A stretch of DNA of 64,000 bases, taken from Lysobacter arseniciresistens ZS79 (GTDB lineage: Bacteria > Pseudomonadota > Gammaproteobacteria > Xanthomonadales > Xanthomonadaceae). The DNA is taken from contig NZ_AVPT01000010.1 in the NCBI RefSeq assembly GCF_000768335.1, positions 37,762 to 101,761 on the forward strand, written 5' to 3'. This document shows, piece after piece, positions 55,194 to 63,975 of this stretch. The notes under the pieces were generated by a model. The model was not told the origin of the DNA. It saw only the letters and a program-made list of their open reading frames with translations, and did not search any database. How positions within the stretch are numbered: position 1 is the first letter of the stretch; the number at the start of each line of letters is the position of its first letter. The translations under genes and the position numbers were made by a program.

Positions 55194-56513
55194 CTACTTG
55201 CGATCGCCGGCGGCGGGGACGGCCGGTGCTACCGGTTCCGCTGCGGTGGTGCCCGCGTCGGCCGGTGCCGGGAACAGCCGCTCGGCCGCGCGCGCCAGTT
55301 CGCCGCTGCCGCTCAGGGCCTCGTCGCGCAGGGCGATGGTGGGGGCGTGCAGCAGGCGGTTGGTCAGGGTGTGGGCGAGGTAGTCGAGCACCGCCGCCGG
55401 CGCCTCGCCGGCGTCGAGCTGGGCGCGGGCGCGGGCCAGCACCTCGTCGCGGGCCGCCTCGCCATGCGCGCGCAGGCGCTTGAGCGGCGCGGTGCGGGTG
55501 CTCGCGGCGGCGGACTCCATGAACCGCGCGACCTGCAGGTCGATGATCGCCTCGGCCTCGATCGCGGCTTCGCGGCGGCTGCGGCGGTTGTCCTCGATCG
55601 CGCGCTGCAGGTCGTCGACGGTGTAGAGGAACACGTCGTCCAGCTCGCCGACGTCGGCGGCGACGTCGCGCGGGACCGCCAGGTCGAGCAGCAGCATCGG
55701 CCGGTGGCGGCGCTGCGCCAGCGCGGCCTGCACCTGTGGCTGCAGCAGCACCGGTTCGCGGCTGGCGGTGGCCGACAGCACGATGTCGGCCTCGGCCAGG
55801 TGGCGGTCGAGTTCGCCCAGCGGCAGCGCGAAGCCGCCGTGGCGGCTGGCCAGCTCCTGCGCGTGCGACAGCGTGCGGTTGGCCACCAGCAGGCGCTTGA
55901 CCCTGGCCTGGACGAGGTGGCGCGCGGCCAGCTCGATGGTCTCGCCGGCGCCGATCAGCAGCACGGTCGAATCCTCCAGCCGCGCGAACGACTCCTGCGC
56001 CAGCCGCACCGCGGTGGAGGCGACCGACACCGGATTGGCGCCGATGCGGGTGTGGGTGCGGGCGCGCTTGGCGGTCGAGAAGGTCTGCTGGAACAGCCGG
56101 TCCAGCTGCCCGCCGAGGCTGCCGGCGGCGCGCGCGGTGGCCCATGCGTCCTTCACCTGGCCGAGGATCTGCGGCTCGCCCAGCACCAGCGAGTCCAGCC
56201 CGGTCGCGACCCGGAACAGGTGCCGCACCGCGTCGCTGCCGGTGTGCCGGTAGAGGTAGCCGTGCAGGCCCTCGCCGGTGGCGGCGTCGGCCGGGTGGGT
56301 CGCCAGCCAGTCGGCCAGCGCGGCGCCGTCGTCGTCGGTGACCGCGTAGATCTCGGTGCGGTTGCAGGTCGACAGCAGCGCCGCCTCGCGCACCTGCGGC
56401 AGCCCGCGCAGCGCCGACAGCGCCGCGACCGTGGCGTCGCCGGAAAACGCGACGCGCTCGCGCAGGCTGACCGGCGCGGTCTGGTGGTTGAGGCCGAGGA
56501 CGTGGATCGACAT
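55194..56513 (-). CDS. hemA: Glutamyl-tRNA reductase
   Basis: A 439-residue NADPH-dependent enzyme, the first committed step of C5-pathway tetrapyrrole synthesis. The N-terminus is [20 protein letters not shown], the catalytic Cys50 is in [13 protein letters not shown], then [13 protein letters not shown], the NADPH-binding [17 protein letters not shown], and the C-terminal dimerisation helices. It is divergent from the TPR-lolB-ispE operon, as in other gammaproteobacteria. The Pro/Ala-rich tail is extended. A minus-strand TAGAAT at 56577-56582 is a good -10. Confidence 0.96.
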   Translation of the reverse strand: MSIHVLGLNHQTAPVSLRERVAFSGDATVAALSALRGLPQVREAALLSTCNRTEIYAVTDDDGAALADWLATHPADAATGEGLHGYLYRHTGSDAVRHLFRVATGLDSLVLGEPQILGQVKDAWATARAAGSLGGQLDRLFQQTFSTAKRARTHTRIGANPVSVASTAVRLAQESFARLEDSTVLLIGAGETIELAARHLVQARVKRLLVANRTLSHAQELASRHGGFALPLGELDRHLAEADIVLSATASREPVLLQPQVQAALAQRRHRPMLLLDLAVPRDVAADVGELDDVFLYTVDDLQRAIEDNRRSRREAAIEAEAIIDLQVARFMESAAASTRTAPLKRLRAHGEAARDEVLARARAQLDAGEAPAAVLDYLAHTLTNRLLHAPTIALRDEALSGSGELARAAERLFPAPADAGTTAAEPVAPAVPAAGDRK

Positions 56514-56612
56514 GGTGTGCGGCGCGAATACCCGTTCAGGTGCTTGCGATAAGCTGCTGGCTGCTGAAGGCCGCCCATTCTACCGGCCCGGCCCATGAGG
56601 AATCGGAGCCCG
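56514..56612. promoter_or_regulatory. Divergent promoter region hemA / TPR-lolB operon
   Basis: On the minus strand TAGAAT (complement of 56577-56582) fits a hemA -10. On the + strand GATAAG at 56548-56553 is a weaker -10 for the TPR gene. The two start points would lie within about 15 bp, so the promoters probably overlap and compete. Confidence 0.4.
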
Positions 56613-58292
56613 ATGCCCGCAACGCTGCGTTCATTCATTGGTGCTGCCGCGCTGGCCACGGCGACGGCGCTGGCGGCCCCCTCGCTGCAGGCGCGCACGG
56701 CCGCCGCCGACGCCCCGGTGGTGCAGGCGCTGGAGCCGTTGCTGGCGGCCGAATTCGCGATCCAGTCCGGCCGCCTCGACGATGCCGCGCGCTGGTACCT
56801 GGAGGCGGCCCGCGCCGCCGACGACATCGAGCTGGCCGAGCGTGCCACCCGCATTGCCCTGCTGGCGCGCGACGACGCCCGCGCCGCCGAGGCGCTCGAG
56901 CTGTGGCGCGAGCAGGGCGGCGAGGGCACCCGGCTGCTCGCCGCCGAGGCGACGCTGGCCGTGCGCGCCGGCGAGACCCGCGCGGCGCGGCGCCATCTGG
57001 TCGCCCTGCTGGCGTCGCCCGACAACGGCTGGCGCGAAGCCCTGGCGGTGCTGGCCGGTGGCGCCGGCGACCCGGAACAGGCCGCGCAGCTGCTGGAGGA
57101 CCTGGTCGACAGCGGCCGGATGCCGGGCGAGCTGCAGGCTTGGCTTGCATTCGGCGGGCTGGCCCAGCGACTGCAGCAGCCCGGGCTGGCCGAGCGGCTG
57201 GTCGACGAGATCGTCCGCCGCTTCCCCGGCGAGCCGCGCGTGGCCCTGCTGCGCGCCAGCCAACTGCGCGAGGCCGACCGCGACGACGAGGCCCGCGAGG
57301 TGCTGCAGTCGCTCGCCGCGCGCGCCAGTGGCGACGCCGACCTGCGGCTGGCGATCGCCTACGAATACGACGCCCTCGGCGACCTGACCGCCGCCGCCGA
57401 CATCCTCGGCCGCGGCCCGCAGGACGACCAGAGCTACGCCCTGCGCGCCTCGCTGCTGGCCCGCGCCGAGGACAAGTCGGCGCTGGTCGAGCTGTACGGG
57501 GAACTGCGCCGCGGCGCCGCCCGTCCCGACCCGCAGCGCCGCCTGCTGCTGGGCCAGATGGCCGAGTTCCTCGAACGCCACGAAGAGGCGCTCGAGTGGT
57601 ACGCCGGCGTCCCCGGCGGCCCGCAGCGCTGGCCCGCGCGCCTGCGCTCGGCCAACGTGCTGCACGAGCTCGGCCGCGGCGCGGAAGCCTTCGACCGATT
57701 GCACGAACTGCAGGCCGACGCCGCCGCGCCCGAGTCCGCCCGCCGCGACGCCTACCTGCTGGAGGCCAGCCTGCACGAGGAGGACGGCGCCGCCGAGGCC
57801 GAGATGGACACCTACGCGCGCGGCCTGGCCGAGTTCCCGGACGAGCTGGAGATCCTCTACGCCCGCGCGCTGAGCTGGGAGCGCCGCGACGACATCGCCC
57901 GCGCCGAGGCCGACCTGCGCCGGATCCTGGTGATCGAGCCCGAATCCGTCGCCGCCCTCAACGCGCTGGGCTACACCCTCGCCGACCGCACCGACCGCTA
58001 CCAGGAGGCGCTGGAGCTGATCAACCGCGCCCGCGCCGCCGAGCCCGACAACGCCGCGATCATCGACAGCTACGGCTGGGTGCTCTACCGCCTCGGCCGG
58101 GCGGAGGAGGCGCTGGTCGAACTGCGCCGCGCCTTCGCCCTGCAGAAGGATGCGGAGATCGGCGCCCACCTGGGCGAGGTGCTGTGGGTGCTGGGCCAGC
58201 GCGAGGAGGCGCGCCGCTACTTCGAGCAGGCGCGCGAGATCGACCCCGACAACCGCGCCCTCAAGCGCGCACTGGAAAAGACCGGCGCATGA
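56613..58292 (+). CDS. Secreted TPR-repeat protein upstream of lolB
   Basis: A 559-residue protein with a signal peptide (SFIGAAALATATALAAPSLQA) and about a dozen TPR-like helical repeats, for example FAIQSGRLDDAARWYLEAAR, LELINRARAAEPDNAAIIDS, YGWVLYRLGRAEEALVELRR and AHLGEVLWVLGQREEARRYF. The last repeats are the best conserved. Genes of this type sit upstream of lolB in many beta- and gammaproteobacteria; the role is presumed to be in envelope assembly but is not established. The ATG at 56613 follows cggagccc; an ATG at 56595 is the alternative. The stop overlaps lolB by 4 nt. Confidence 0.85.
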   Translation: MPATLRSFIGAAALATATALAAPSLQARTAAADAPVVQALEPLLAAEFAIQSGRLDDAARWYLEAARAADDIELAERATRIALLARDDARAAEALELWREQGGEGTRLLAAEATLAVRAGETRAARRHLVALLASPDNGWREALAVLAGGAGDPEQAAQLLEDLVDSGRMPGELQAWLAFGGLAQRLQQPGLAERLVDEIVRRFPGEPRVALLRASQLREADRDDEAREVLQSLAARASGDADLRLAIAYEYDALGDLTAAADILGRGPQDDQSYALRASLLARAEDKSALVELYGELRRGAARPDPQRRLLLGQMAEFLERHEEALEWYAGVPGGPQRWPARLRSANVLHELGRGAEAFDRLHELQADAAAPESARRDAYLLEASLHEEDGAAEAEMDTYARGLAEFPDELEILYARALSWERRDDIARAEADLRRILVIEPESVAALNALGYTLADRTDRYQEALELINRARAAEPDNAAIIDSYGWVLYRLGRAEEALVELRRAFALQKDAEIGAHLGEVLWVLGQREEARRYFEQAREIDPDNRALKRALEKTGA

Positions 58293-58912
58293 AGTTCCGA
58301 ACCCTGACCGTCGCGGCCGCCGCCGTGCTGCTGGCCGCCTGCGCGGCGCAACCGGTCCGTCCCGACCTGAGCCCGGCACAGCTCGCCAGCGCCCGGGCCG
58401 CCCAGCTCGAGCGCGAGCAGGCGCTGGCCGCCGATCGCGACTGGTCGCTGGTCGGCCGCATCGCCGTGTCCAACCGGGGCAAGGGCGGCAGCGGCCGGGT
58501 CGAGTGGAGCCGCACCGGTGCCGACTACGCGGTGTCGCTCAGCGCGCCGGTCACGCGGCAGAGCTGGCGGCTGTCGGGCGACGGCCGCCACGCCTTGCTC
58601 GAAGGCCTCGAAGGTGGCCCGCGGCACGGCGCCGACGCCCGCCTGCTGCTGCTGGAGGCGACCGGCTGGGACATCCCGGTCGAGGCGCTCGGCGACTGGG
58701 TCCGCGGCGCGCGTTCGCAGGCCGCCGGCCCCGCCCGGATCGAGTACGGCGCCAACCTGCTGCCGTGGGTGATGGAGCAGGGCGGCTGGCGGATCGAGTA
58801 CGAATGGCCGGAGCTCCCGGCGAGCGAGGCTGCCGCGCCGCTGCCGGCCCGGCTCGACGCGACCCGCGGCGAGGCCCGGGTCCGGCTGATCGTCGATGAA
58901 TGGGGTGAGTGA
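58289..58912 (+). CDS. lolB: Outer-membrane lipoprotein insertion factor LolB
   Basis: A 207-residue lipoprotein that receives lipoproteins from LolA and inserts them into the outer membrane. The lipobox is VLLAACAAQ (Cys about 18). The beta-barrel part has [23 protein letters not shown], then [17 protein letters not shown] and [11 protein letters not shown], matching the Lol fold. The lolB-ispE-prs order is conserved in gammaproteobacteria. Its 3' end overlaps the predicted ispE start by 17 nt. Confidence 0.93.
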   Translation: MKFRTLTVAAAAVLLAACAAQPVRPDLSPAQLASARAAQLEREQALAADRDWSLVGRIAVSNRGKGGSGRVEWSRTGADYAVSLSAPVTRQSWRLSGDGRHALLEGLEGGPRHGADARLLLLEATGWDIPVEALGDWVRGARSQAAGPARIEYGANLLPWVMEQGGWRIEYEWPELPASEAAAPLPARLDATRGEARVRLIVDEWGE

Positions 58913-59846
58913 CGGCGACGCCGCGGCGACGCCCGCGGTCGTGCCCGACGCCGACGGCTGGAGCGTCTGGCCGGCCCCGGCCAAGCTCAACCTGTGCCTG
59001 CGCATCGTCGGCCGCCGCGCCGACGGCTACCACCTGCTGCAGAGCGTGTTCCGCCTGCTCGACTGGGGCGACACGATCCGTCTGCGCCCGCGCGGGGACG
59101 GCCGGATCGTCCGCCACGGCACCTCGGCGTCCGGCGTCGCCGAAGCCGACGATCTCGCGGTCCGTGCGGCCAAATTGCTGCAAACCGCTGCCAACGTCTC
59201 CCAAGGCGCAGACATCCGTGTCGAAAAGCGTATCCCGGCGGGTGGGGGTTTCGGCGGCGGATCGTCCGATGCGGCGACCGTCCTGGTCGCGCTGGACCGG
59301 CTCTGGGGGACCGCGCTCGGGCTGGACCGGCTGGCCGCGCTGGGGCTGGAGCTCGGTGCCGACGTGCCGGTGTTCGTGCGCGGCGACAACGCCTGGGCCG
59401 AAGGCGTCGGCGAGCGGCTGACCGCGCTGGACCTGCCGCCGGCCTGGTATCTGCTGGTCGACCCCGGCGTCCACGTCCCGACCGCCGCCCTGTTCGGCAG
59501 CCCTGAATTGACGCGCGATGCGGCGCCCGCGACAATATCCGACTTCGTTTCGGGAGTGCCGCTCGGCAATGCGTTCGAGCCGGTGCTGCGCGGGCGGGAG
59601 CCGGCCGTCGAGGCCGCGTTCGCCGCCCTGTCGCGCGTCGGCCGTCCGCAGTTGACCGGAACCGGCAGCGGCTGCTTCGTCGAATTCGCCACGCGCGAGG
59701 ACGCCGAAGCGGCGCTGGCGGTGCTGCCGCCGGGCCTTCGCGCCTGGCTTGCGGCGGGCGCGGCGCGGTCGCCGCTGCACGTCGCGCTCGAAGCCCTCAA
59801 TCAACTGCAGGGGCGTCGCCAAGAGGCCCAAGGCACCAGGTTTTGA
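58896..59846 (+). CDS. ispE: 4-diphosphocytidyl-2-C-methyl-D-erythritol kinase; 3' end overlaps tRNA-Gln
   Basis: A 316-residue GHMP kinase of the MEP isoprenoid pathway. It has [22 protein letters not shown], the ATP loop [37 protein letters not shown] and [12 protein letters not shown]. The ATG at 58896 lies inside lolB; a GTG at 58905 is also possible. The normal family end would be near [10 protein letters not shown]. Here the frame continues for 12 more codons inside the tRNA-Gln gene, and its stop TGA (59844-59846) lies in the anticodon loop. Processing of the tRNA would leave an ispE message without a stop codon. Confidence 0.93.
   Translation: MNGVSDGDAAATPAVVPDADGWSVWPAPAKLNLCLRIVGRRADGYHLLQSVFRLLDWGDTIRLRPRGDGRIVRHGTSASGVAEADDLAVRAAKLLQTAANVSQGADIRVEKRIPAGGGFGGGSSDAATVLVALDRLWGTALGLDRLAALGLELGADVPVFVRGDNAWAEGVGERLTALDLPPAWYLLVDPGVHVPTAALFGSPELTRDAAPATISDFVSGVPLGNAFEPVLRGREPAVEAAFAALSRVGRPQLTGTGSGCFVEFATREDAEAALAVLPPGLRAWLAAGAARSPLHVALEALNQLQGRRQEAQGTRF
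59508..59536 (+). promoter_or_regulatory. Possible internal promoter in ispE for tRNA-Gln and prs
   Basis: TTGACG (59508-59513, 5 of 6) and GACAAT (59531-59536, 4 of 6) are spaced by 17 bp within the ispE coding region, about 270 bp before the tRNA. It could give transcripts carrying tRNA-Gln and prs without intact ispE. It is predicted by eye only. Confidence 0.4.
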
Positions 59847-59885
59847 TCCTGGCATTCGTAGGTTCGAATCCTACCGCCCCTGCCA
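59809..59885 (+). tRNA. tRNA-Gln (anticodon UUG)
   Basis: A 77-nt cloverleaf including encoded CCA. The acceptor arms are aggggcg / cgcccct with discriminator G. The anticodon stem ccagg / cctgg encloses loop ttttgat, anticodon TTG at 59843-59845. The T arm is gtagg / cctac with ttcgaat. The first 38 nt overlap the 3' end of ispE. It decodes CAA and CAG and is charged by GlnS, encoded at 24460. Confidence 0.95.
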
Positions 59886-59895
59886 AACCCCCACG

Positions 59896-59928
59896 GCGGC
59901 CCGTGCCGCGGTTGCGGTAACGGGCCGC
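59896..59928 (+). terminator. Nested hairpin between tRNA-Gln and prs
   Basis: The outer stem gcggcccgt / acgggccgc (9 bp) encloses an inner stem ccgc / gcgg. It starts 11 nt after the tRNA CCA end. No T run follows, so it may be a processing or attenuation structure rather than a full terminator. Confidence 0.4.
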
Positions 59929-59975
59929 GCCGATACTTGCGGCTCCCACGGTCAGAGCGAAGCGGAGAAACCAAC

Positions 59976-60935
59976 GTGCAGAACGATCGCAACCTGCTGG
60001 TGTTCAGCGGCAATGCCAACCGGCCGCTGGCCCAGGCGGTGTGCAAGGAACTCGGCACCCGGCTCGGCAAGGCGCTGGTCGGCCGCTTCTCCGACGGCGA
60101 GGTCCAGGTCGAGATCGAGGAGAACGTCCGCCGCCAGGAAGTGTTCGTGATCCAGCCGACCTGCGCGCCCAGCGCGGAGAACCTGGTCGAGCTGCTGGTG
60201 CTGATCGACGCCCTCAAGCGCGCCTCGGTCAGCTCGGTCACCGCGGTCGTGCCGTACTTCGGCTACGCCCGCCAGGACCGCCGCCCGCGCTCCTCGCGCG
60301 TGCCGATCACCGCCAAGGTCGCCGCCAGCATGTTCAGCTCGGTCGGTTGCGACCGGGTGCTGACCGTCGACCTGCACGCCGACCAGATCCAGGGCTTCTT
60401 CGACATCCCGGTCGACAACGTCTATGCCTCGCCGCTGCTGCTGGCCGACATCTGGCGCGCGCACGGCACCGACAACATGGTCGTGGTCAGCCCCGACGTC
60501 GGCGGCGTGGTCCGCGCCCGCGCGATCGCCAAGCGCCTCGACGATGCCGACCTGGCGATCATCGACAAGCGCCGCCCGCGCGCCAACGTCGCCACGGTGA
60601 TGAACATCATCGGCGATGTGTCCGGCAAGACCTGCGTGCTGGTCGACGACATCGTCGACACCGCCGGCACCCTGTGCGCCGCCGCGGCCGCGCTCAAGGC
60701 CAACGGTGCCACCAAGGTCGTCGCCTACTGCACCCACCCGGTGCTGTCGGGCGCGGCGATCAGCAACATCAGCAACTCCCAGCTCGACGAACTGGTGGTG
60801 ACCGACACCATCCCGCTGAGCGAGGCCGCGCGCGAGTGCGGCAAGGTCCGCCAGCTCAGCGTCGCCGAGCTGCTGGCCGAGACCATCCGCCGCATCGCCT
60901 TCGGCGAGTCGGTCAGCTCGCTGTACGTCGATTGA
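59976..60935 (+). CDS. prs: Ribose-phosphate pyrophosphokinase
   Basis: A 319-residue enzyme making PRPP from ribose 5-phosphate and ATP for purine, pyrimidine, NAD, His and Trp synthesis. It has [50 protein letters not shown], the signature [20 protein letters not shown] and the PRPP loop [14 protein letters not shown]. The GTG at 59976 is the start: gcggagaaa precedes it and it matches the normal N-terminus. A longer ATG-initiated frame exists at 59937 but lacks a ribosome site. Confidence 0.96.
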   Translation: MQNDRNLLVFSGNANRPLAQAVCKELGTRLGKALVGRFSDGEVQVEIEENVRRQEVFVIQPTCAPSAENLVELLVLIDALKRASVSSVTAVVPYFGYARQDRRPRSSRVPITAKVAASMFSSVGCDRVLTVDLHADQIQGFFDIPVDNVYASPLLLADIWRAHGTDNMVVVSPDVGGVVRARAIAKRLDDADLAIIDKRRPRANVATVMNIIGDVSGKTCVLVDDIVDTAGTLCAAAAALKANGATKVVAYCTHPVLSGAAISNISNSQLDELVVTDTIPLSEAARECGKVRQLSVAELLAETIRRIAFGESVSSLYVD

Positions 60936-60970
60936 CCCGTTCCGCGGCGCCGGGCAACCGGTGCCGCAAC

Positions 60971-61018
60971 ACGCTCGCCTGGTCGCGGGTGAGCGTTTCC
61001 GACCGCCGCGAGGCGGTT
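60971..61018 (+). promoter_or_regulatory. Two hairpins in the prs-rplY gap
   Basis: The first stem is acgctcgcc / ggtgagcgt (60971-60996, one G-U pair) followed by tttcc. The second is accgcc / ggcggt with a gcga tetraloop (61002-61017). They end 27 nt before the rplY start and may attenuate read-through from prs or serve in ribosomal protein control. Confidence 0.4.
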
Positions 61019-61044
61019 CCATGCAAGCAAAGTGAGTAAACGAA

Positions 61045-61692
61045 ATGTCCGAACACACCATCAAGGCCACCGGCCGCAGTGACGAGGGTAAGGGTGCGAG
61101 CCGCCGCCTGCGTCACGCCGCCCAGATCCCGGCCATCGTCTACGGCGGCGGGTCCGAGCCGAAGTCCATCCAGCTCGAGCACGAGCACATCTGGCTGGCC
61201 AGCCAGAACGAGTGGTTCTACTCGTCGATCCTGGACCTCGACATCGACGGCAAGGTCGAGCAGGTCCTGCTGCGCGACATGCAGCGCCACCCGTACCGCC
61301 AGCTGATCATGCACCTGGACTTCCAGCGCATCAGCGCCAACCAGGCCCTGCGCGCGCCGGTGCAGCTGCACTTCGTCAACGAAGAGACCTCGCCGGCCGG
61401 CAAGGCCTCCGATGTCGTCGTGATGAAGGAGCTGACCCAGGTGGAAGTCAGCTGCCTGCCGAAGGACCTGCCGGAGTTCATCGAGGTCGACCTCGGCGAG
61501 CTGACCGTCGACCAGATCATCCACCTGTCGGGCCTGAAGCTGCCCAAGGGCGTCGAGATCCCGCAGCTGAAGCTCGGCAAGGAGCACGACGTCGCGGTGG
61601 TCGTGGCCCGCCAGGGTCGCGTCGAGGCCGAGAGCAGCGATGCCGATTCGGCCGACGTCCCGGCCGCCAAGGTCGAGAAGGACGCCGAGTAA
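61045..61692 (+). CDS. rplY: 50S ribosomal protein L25/general stress protein Ctc
   Basis: A 215-residue long-form L25 (TL5/CTC type) binding 5S rRNA. The N-terminal domain has GRSDEGKGASRRLRHAAQIPAIVYGGG and LRDMQRHPYRQLIMHLDFQRI. The C-terminal beta domain (about 100-190) has EVSCLPKDLPEFIEVDLGEL and ITxxHLSGLKLPKGV-like sequence. The tail is acidic. E. coli L25 has only the first domain (94 residues). It sits between prs and pth, the usual order. Confidence 0.95.
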   Translation: MSEHTIKATGRSDEGKGASRRLRHAAQIPAIVYGGGSEPKSIQLEHEHIWLASQNEWFYSSILDLDIDGKVEQVLLRDMQRHPYRQLIMHLDFQRISANQALRAPVQLHFVNEETSPAGKASDVVVMKELTQVEVSCLPKDLPEFIEVDLGELTVDQIIHLSGLKLPKGVEIPQLKLGKEHDVAVVVARQGRVEAESSDADSADVPAAKVEKDAE

Positions 61693-61701
61693 GACGGTCG
61701 C

Positions 61702-61733
61702 CCCGGCATGCCCGCGCCTGCGGGCGTGCCGGG
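61702..61733 (+). terminator. Hairpin between rplY and pth
   Basis: A 14-bp stem cccggcatgcccgc / gcgggcgtgccggg with one mismatch (A-G) starts 10 nt after rplY. It lacks a T tract (taccgttcg follows), so it may only reduce read-through to pth. Confidence 0.45.
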
Positions 61734-61749
61734 TACCGTTCGCGCATCG

Positions 61750-62328
61750 ATGTCCGGCCTTCGCCTCATCGTCGGACTGGGCAACCCCGGTCCCGAACAC
61801 CTCAGGACCCGGCACAACGCCGGGTTCTGGTTTGTTGATGCCCTCGCCGAGCGGTTCGGCGGACGCTTCGCGGTGGACGCCAAGCTGTTCGGCGCCAGCT
61901 GCAAGGTCGACATCGGCGGCCGGCCGGTGTGGCTGCTCAAGCCGGGCACCTTCATGAACCTCTCCGGCAAGTCGGTCGCCGCCGCCCTGCGGTTCTGGAA
62001 GATCGACCCCGCCGAGGCCCTGCTGGCCCACGACGAACTGGACCTGCCGCCGGGCACCGCGCGGCTCAAGTTCGACGGCGGCCACGGCGGCCAGAACGGC
62101 CTGCGCGACACCATGCGCCTGCTCGGACACGGCGGCTTCCACCGCCTGCGGATCGGCATCGGCCATCCCGGCCACAAGGACCGGGTGACGCCGTGGGTGC
62201 TGGGGCGCCCGGGTGGCGAGGACGAGACCCTGATCCTGCGCGCGATCGACGACGCCATCGATGTCCTGCCCCTGGCGGTCGGCGGCGACTTCAACGAGGC
62301 CATGAAGCGCCTGCACACCGCCAGATGA
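61750..62328 (+). CDS. pth: Peptidyl-tRNA hydrolase
   Basis: A 192-residue enzyme that frees tRNAs from prematurely released peptidyl-tRNA. It has LIVGLGNPGPEHLRTRHNAGFWFVD, with the catalytic His in RHNAG, LKPGTFMNLSGKSV, the DELDLPPGTARLKFDGGHGGQNGLRD block and RIGIGHPGHKDRVTPWVLG. The ATG at 61750 gives the family N-terminus. rplY-pth-ychF is a conserved translation-linked order. Confidence 0.96.
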   Translation: MSGLRLIVGLGNPGPEHLRTRHNAGFWFVDALAERFGGRFAVDAKLFGASCKVDIGGRPVWLLKPGTFMNLSGKSVAAALRFWKIDPAEALLAHDELDLPPGTARLKFDGGHGGQNGLRDTMRLLGHGGFHRLRIGIGHPGHKDRVTPWVLGRPGGEDETLILRAIDDAIDVLPLAVGGDFNEAMKRLHTAR

Positions 62329-62364
62329 GCGCCCGCGCAACCCGCGCCGGCCGCGAGAGCCAGC

Positions 62365-62395
62365 GGTAAAGGGACGTCACCGACCCCTCTTTACC
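62365..62395 (+). terminator. Inverted repeat between pth and ychF
   Basis: ggtaaag / ctttacc (7 bp) flank a 17-nt spacer, 37 nt after pth. It may be a weak terminator or a regulatory structure in the ychF leader. Confidence 0.35.
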
Positions 62396-62426
62396 ATTGA
62401 CTCTTCACCAGCGACGGTTTCAGCCC

Positions 62427-63518
62427 ATGGGAATCAAATGCGGCATCGTCGGCCTGCCCAACGTCGGCAAGTCGACCCTCTTCAACGCCCTGACCAAGGC
62501 GGGCATCGCCGCGGCCAACTTCCCGTTCTGCACCATCGAGCCCAACGTCGGCGTGGTGCCGGTGCCGGACCCGCGCCTGAACGCGCTGGCGGAGATCGTC
62601 AAGCCGCAGAAGCTGATCCCGACCGCGGTCGAGTTCGTCGACATCGCCGGCCTGGTCGCCGGTGCCGCCAGCGGCGAGGGCCTGGGCAACAAGTTCCTGG
62701 CGCACATCCGCGAGGTCGACGCGATCACCCACGTGGTGCGCTGCTTCGAGCACGGCGACGTCATCCACGTCAACAACAAGGTCGACCCGATCGCCGACAT
62801 CGAGACCATCGACACCGAGCTGGCGCTGGCCGACCTCGACTCGGTCGAACGCGCCCTGCAGCGCGCCGAGCGCAACGCCAAGTCCGGCGACAAGGAGGCG
62901 AAGGTCCGGGTGGAGGTGCTGGGCCGGGTCCGCGACGGCCTCGCCGACGGCCGCCCGGTGCGCGCGCTGGGCCTGTCGGAGGACGACAACGCCGCGATCC
63001 GCGACCTGTTCCTGCTGACCGCCAAGCCCGTGATGTACGTCGCCAACGTGCTGGAGGACGGCTTCGAGGGCAATCCGCACCTGGACGCCGTGCGCGCCCG
63101 CGCCGAGGCCGAAGGCGCCGAGGTGGTGCCGGTCTCGGCCGCGATCGAAGAGGAGCTGAGCCAGCTCGACGACGCCGACCGCGACGCCTTCCTGGCCGAC
63201 CTCGGCCTCGACGAGCCCGGCCTGAACCGCGTGATCCGCGCCGCCTACAGGCTGCTGGGCCTGCAGACCTACTTCACCGCCGGGGTCAAGGAGGTCCGTG
63301 CATGGACCGTCCGCGCCGGCTCCACCGCGCCGCAGGCCGCCGCGGTGATCCACACCGATTTCGAGAAGGGCTTCATCCGCGCCGAGACCATCGGCTACGA
63401 CGACTTCATCAGGTACAGGGGCGAGGCGGGCGCGCGCGAGGCCGGCCGCCTGCGGCTGGAGGGCAAGGAGTACCGGGTGCAGGAGGGCGACGTCCTGCAT
63501 TTCCGCTTCAACGTCTGA
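62427..63518 (+). CDS. ychF: Ribosome-binding ATPase YchF (Obg-family)
   Basis: A 363-residue P-loop protein, the same size as E. coli YchF, which prefers ATP over GTP and binds the ribosome; it is a negative regulator of the oxidative stress response. The P loop is [17 protein letters not shown], switch [13 protein letters not shown], switch [23 protein letters not shown], and the specificity motif is altered as in YchF. A coiled-coil insert ([14 protein letters not shown]) precedes the C-terminal TGS domain. The ATG at 62427 gives [11 protein letters not shown], the standard start. Confidence 0.96.
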   Translation: MGIKCGIVGLPNVGKSTLFNALTKAGIAAANFPFCTIEPNVGVVPVPDPRLNALAEIVKPQKLIPTAVEFVDIAGLVAGAASGEGLGNKFLAHIREVDAITHVVRCFEHGDVIHVNNKVDPIADIETIDTELALADLDSVERALQRAERNAKSGDKEAKVRVEVLGRVRDGLADGRPVRALGLSEDDNAAIRDLFLLTAKPVMYVANVLEDGFEGNPHLDAVRARAEAEGAEVVPVSAAIEEELSQLDDADRDAFLADLGLDEPGLNRVIRAAYRLLGLQTYFTAGVKEVRAWTVRAGSTAPQAAAVIHTDFEKGFIRAETIGYDDFIRYRGEAGAREAGRLRLEGKEYRVQEGDVLHFRFNV

Positions 63519-63566
63519 CCGGGCGCGCGCCGTGGTGCGGAAGGTGAAATAATCCGCTTTCCGGCA

Positions 63567-63595
63567 TTGACTTCCCCCGGAACGGTCGCCAGAAT
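63567..63595 (+). promoter_or_regulatory. Promoter of the tRNA-Tyr/Gly/Thr-tuf operon
   Basis: TTGACT (63567-63572) and CAGAAT (63590-63595) are spaced by 17 bp, with a GC-rich discriminator (tgcgggc) and tRNA-Tyr starting at 63608. GC-rich discriminators are typical of stringently controlled stable-RNA promoters. Confidence 0.65.
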
Positions 63596-63607
63596 TGCGG
63601 GCTCTTT

Positions 63608-63693
63608 GGAGGGATACCCAAGCGGCCAACGGGGGCAGACTGTAAATCTGCTGGCTTACGCCTTCGGTGGTTCGAATCCACCTCCCTCCACCA
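63608..63693 (+). tRNA. tRNA-Tyr (anticodon GUA)
   Basis: An 86-nt class II tRNA with a long variable arm and encoded CCA. The acceptor arms are ggaggga / tccctcc with discriminator A. The anticodon loop contains GTA at 63642-63644. The T arm has ggttcgaatcc. It is the first of three tRNAs before tuf, the arrangement of the E. coli tufB locus. Confidence 0.96.
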
Positions 63694-63750
63694 GCAACAC
63701 CCGGTCGCCTTACCAGCTTCCGGCGCAGTACCCAAGCAGGTTTGTCCGGC

Positions 63751-63824
63751 GCGGGAGTAGTTCAACGGTAGAACCTCAGCCTTCCAAGCTGATGGTGCGG
63801 GTTCGATTCCCGTCTCCCGCTCCA
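63751..63824 (+). tRNA. tRNA-Gly (anticodon UCC)
   Basis: A 74-nt tRNA with encoded CCA. The acceptor arms are gcgggag / ctcccgc with discriminator T. The anticodon stem tcagc / gctga encloses cttccaa, anticodon TCC at 63783-63785. It decodes GGA and GGG. Confidence 0.96.
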
Positions 63825-63859
63825 TTGAACGCCGCGACGCCAACCTGCCTGGACAATCC

Positions 63860-63935
63860 GCTCACGTAGCTCAGTCGGTAGAGCACCTCCTTGGTAAGGA
63901 GGAGGTCGCTGGTTCGATTCCAGTCGTGAGCACCA
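63860..63935 (+). tRNA. tRNA-Thr (anticodon GGU)
   Basis: A 76-nt tRNA with encoded CCA. The acceptor arms are gctcacg / cgtgagc with discriminator A. The anticodon stem cctcc / ggagg encloses ttggtaa, anticodon GGT at 63893-63895. It is followed 40 nt later by tuf. Confidence 0.96.
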
Positions 63936-63975
63936 TCTTCAACGCAACGCAAAACGCAACCACCGGGATACAGCC

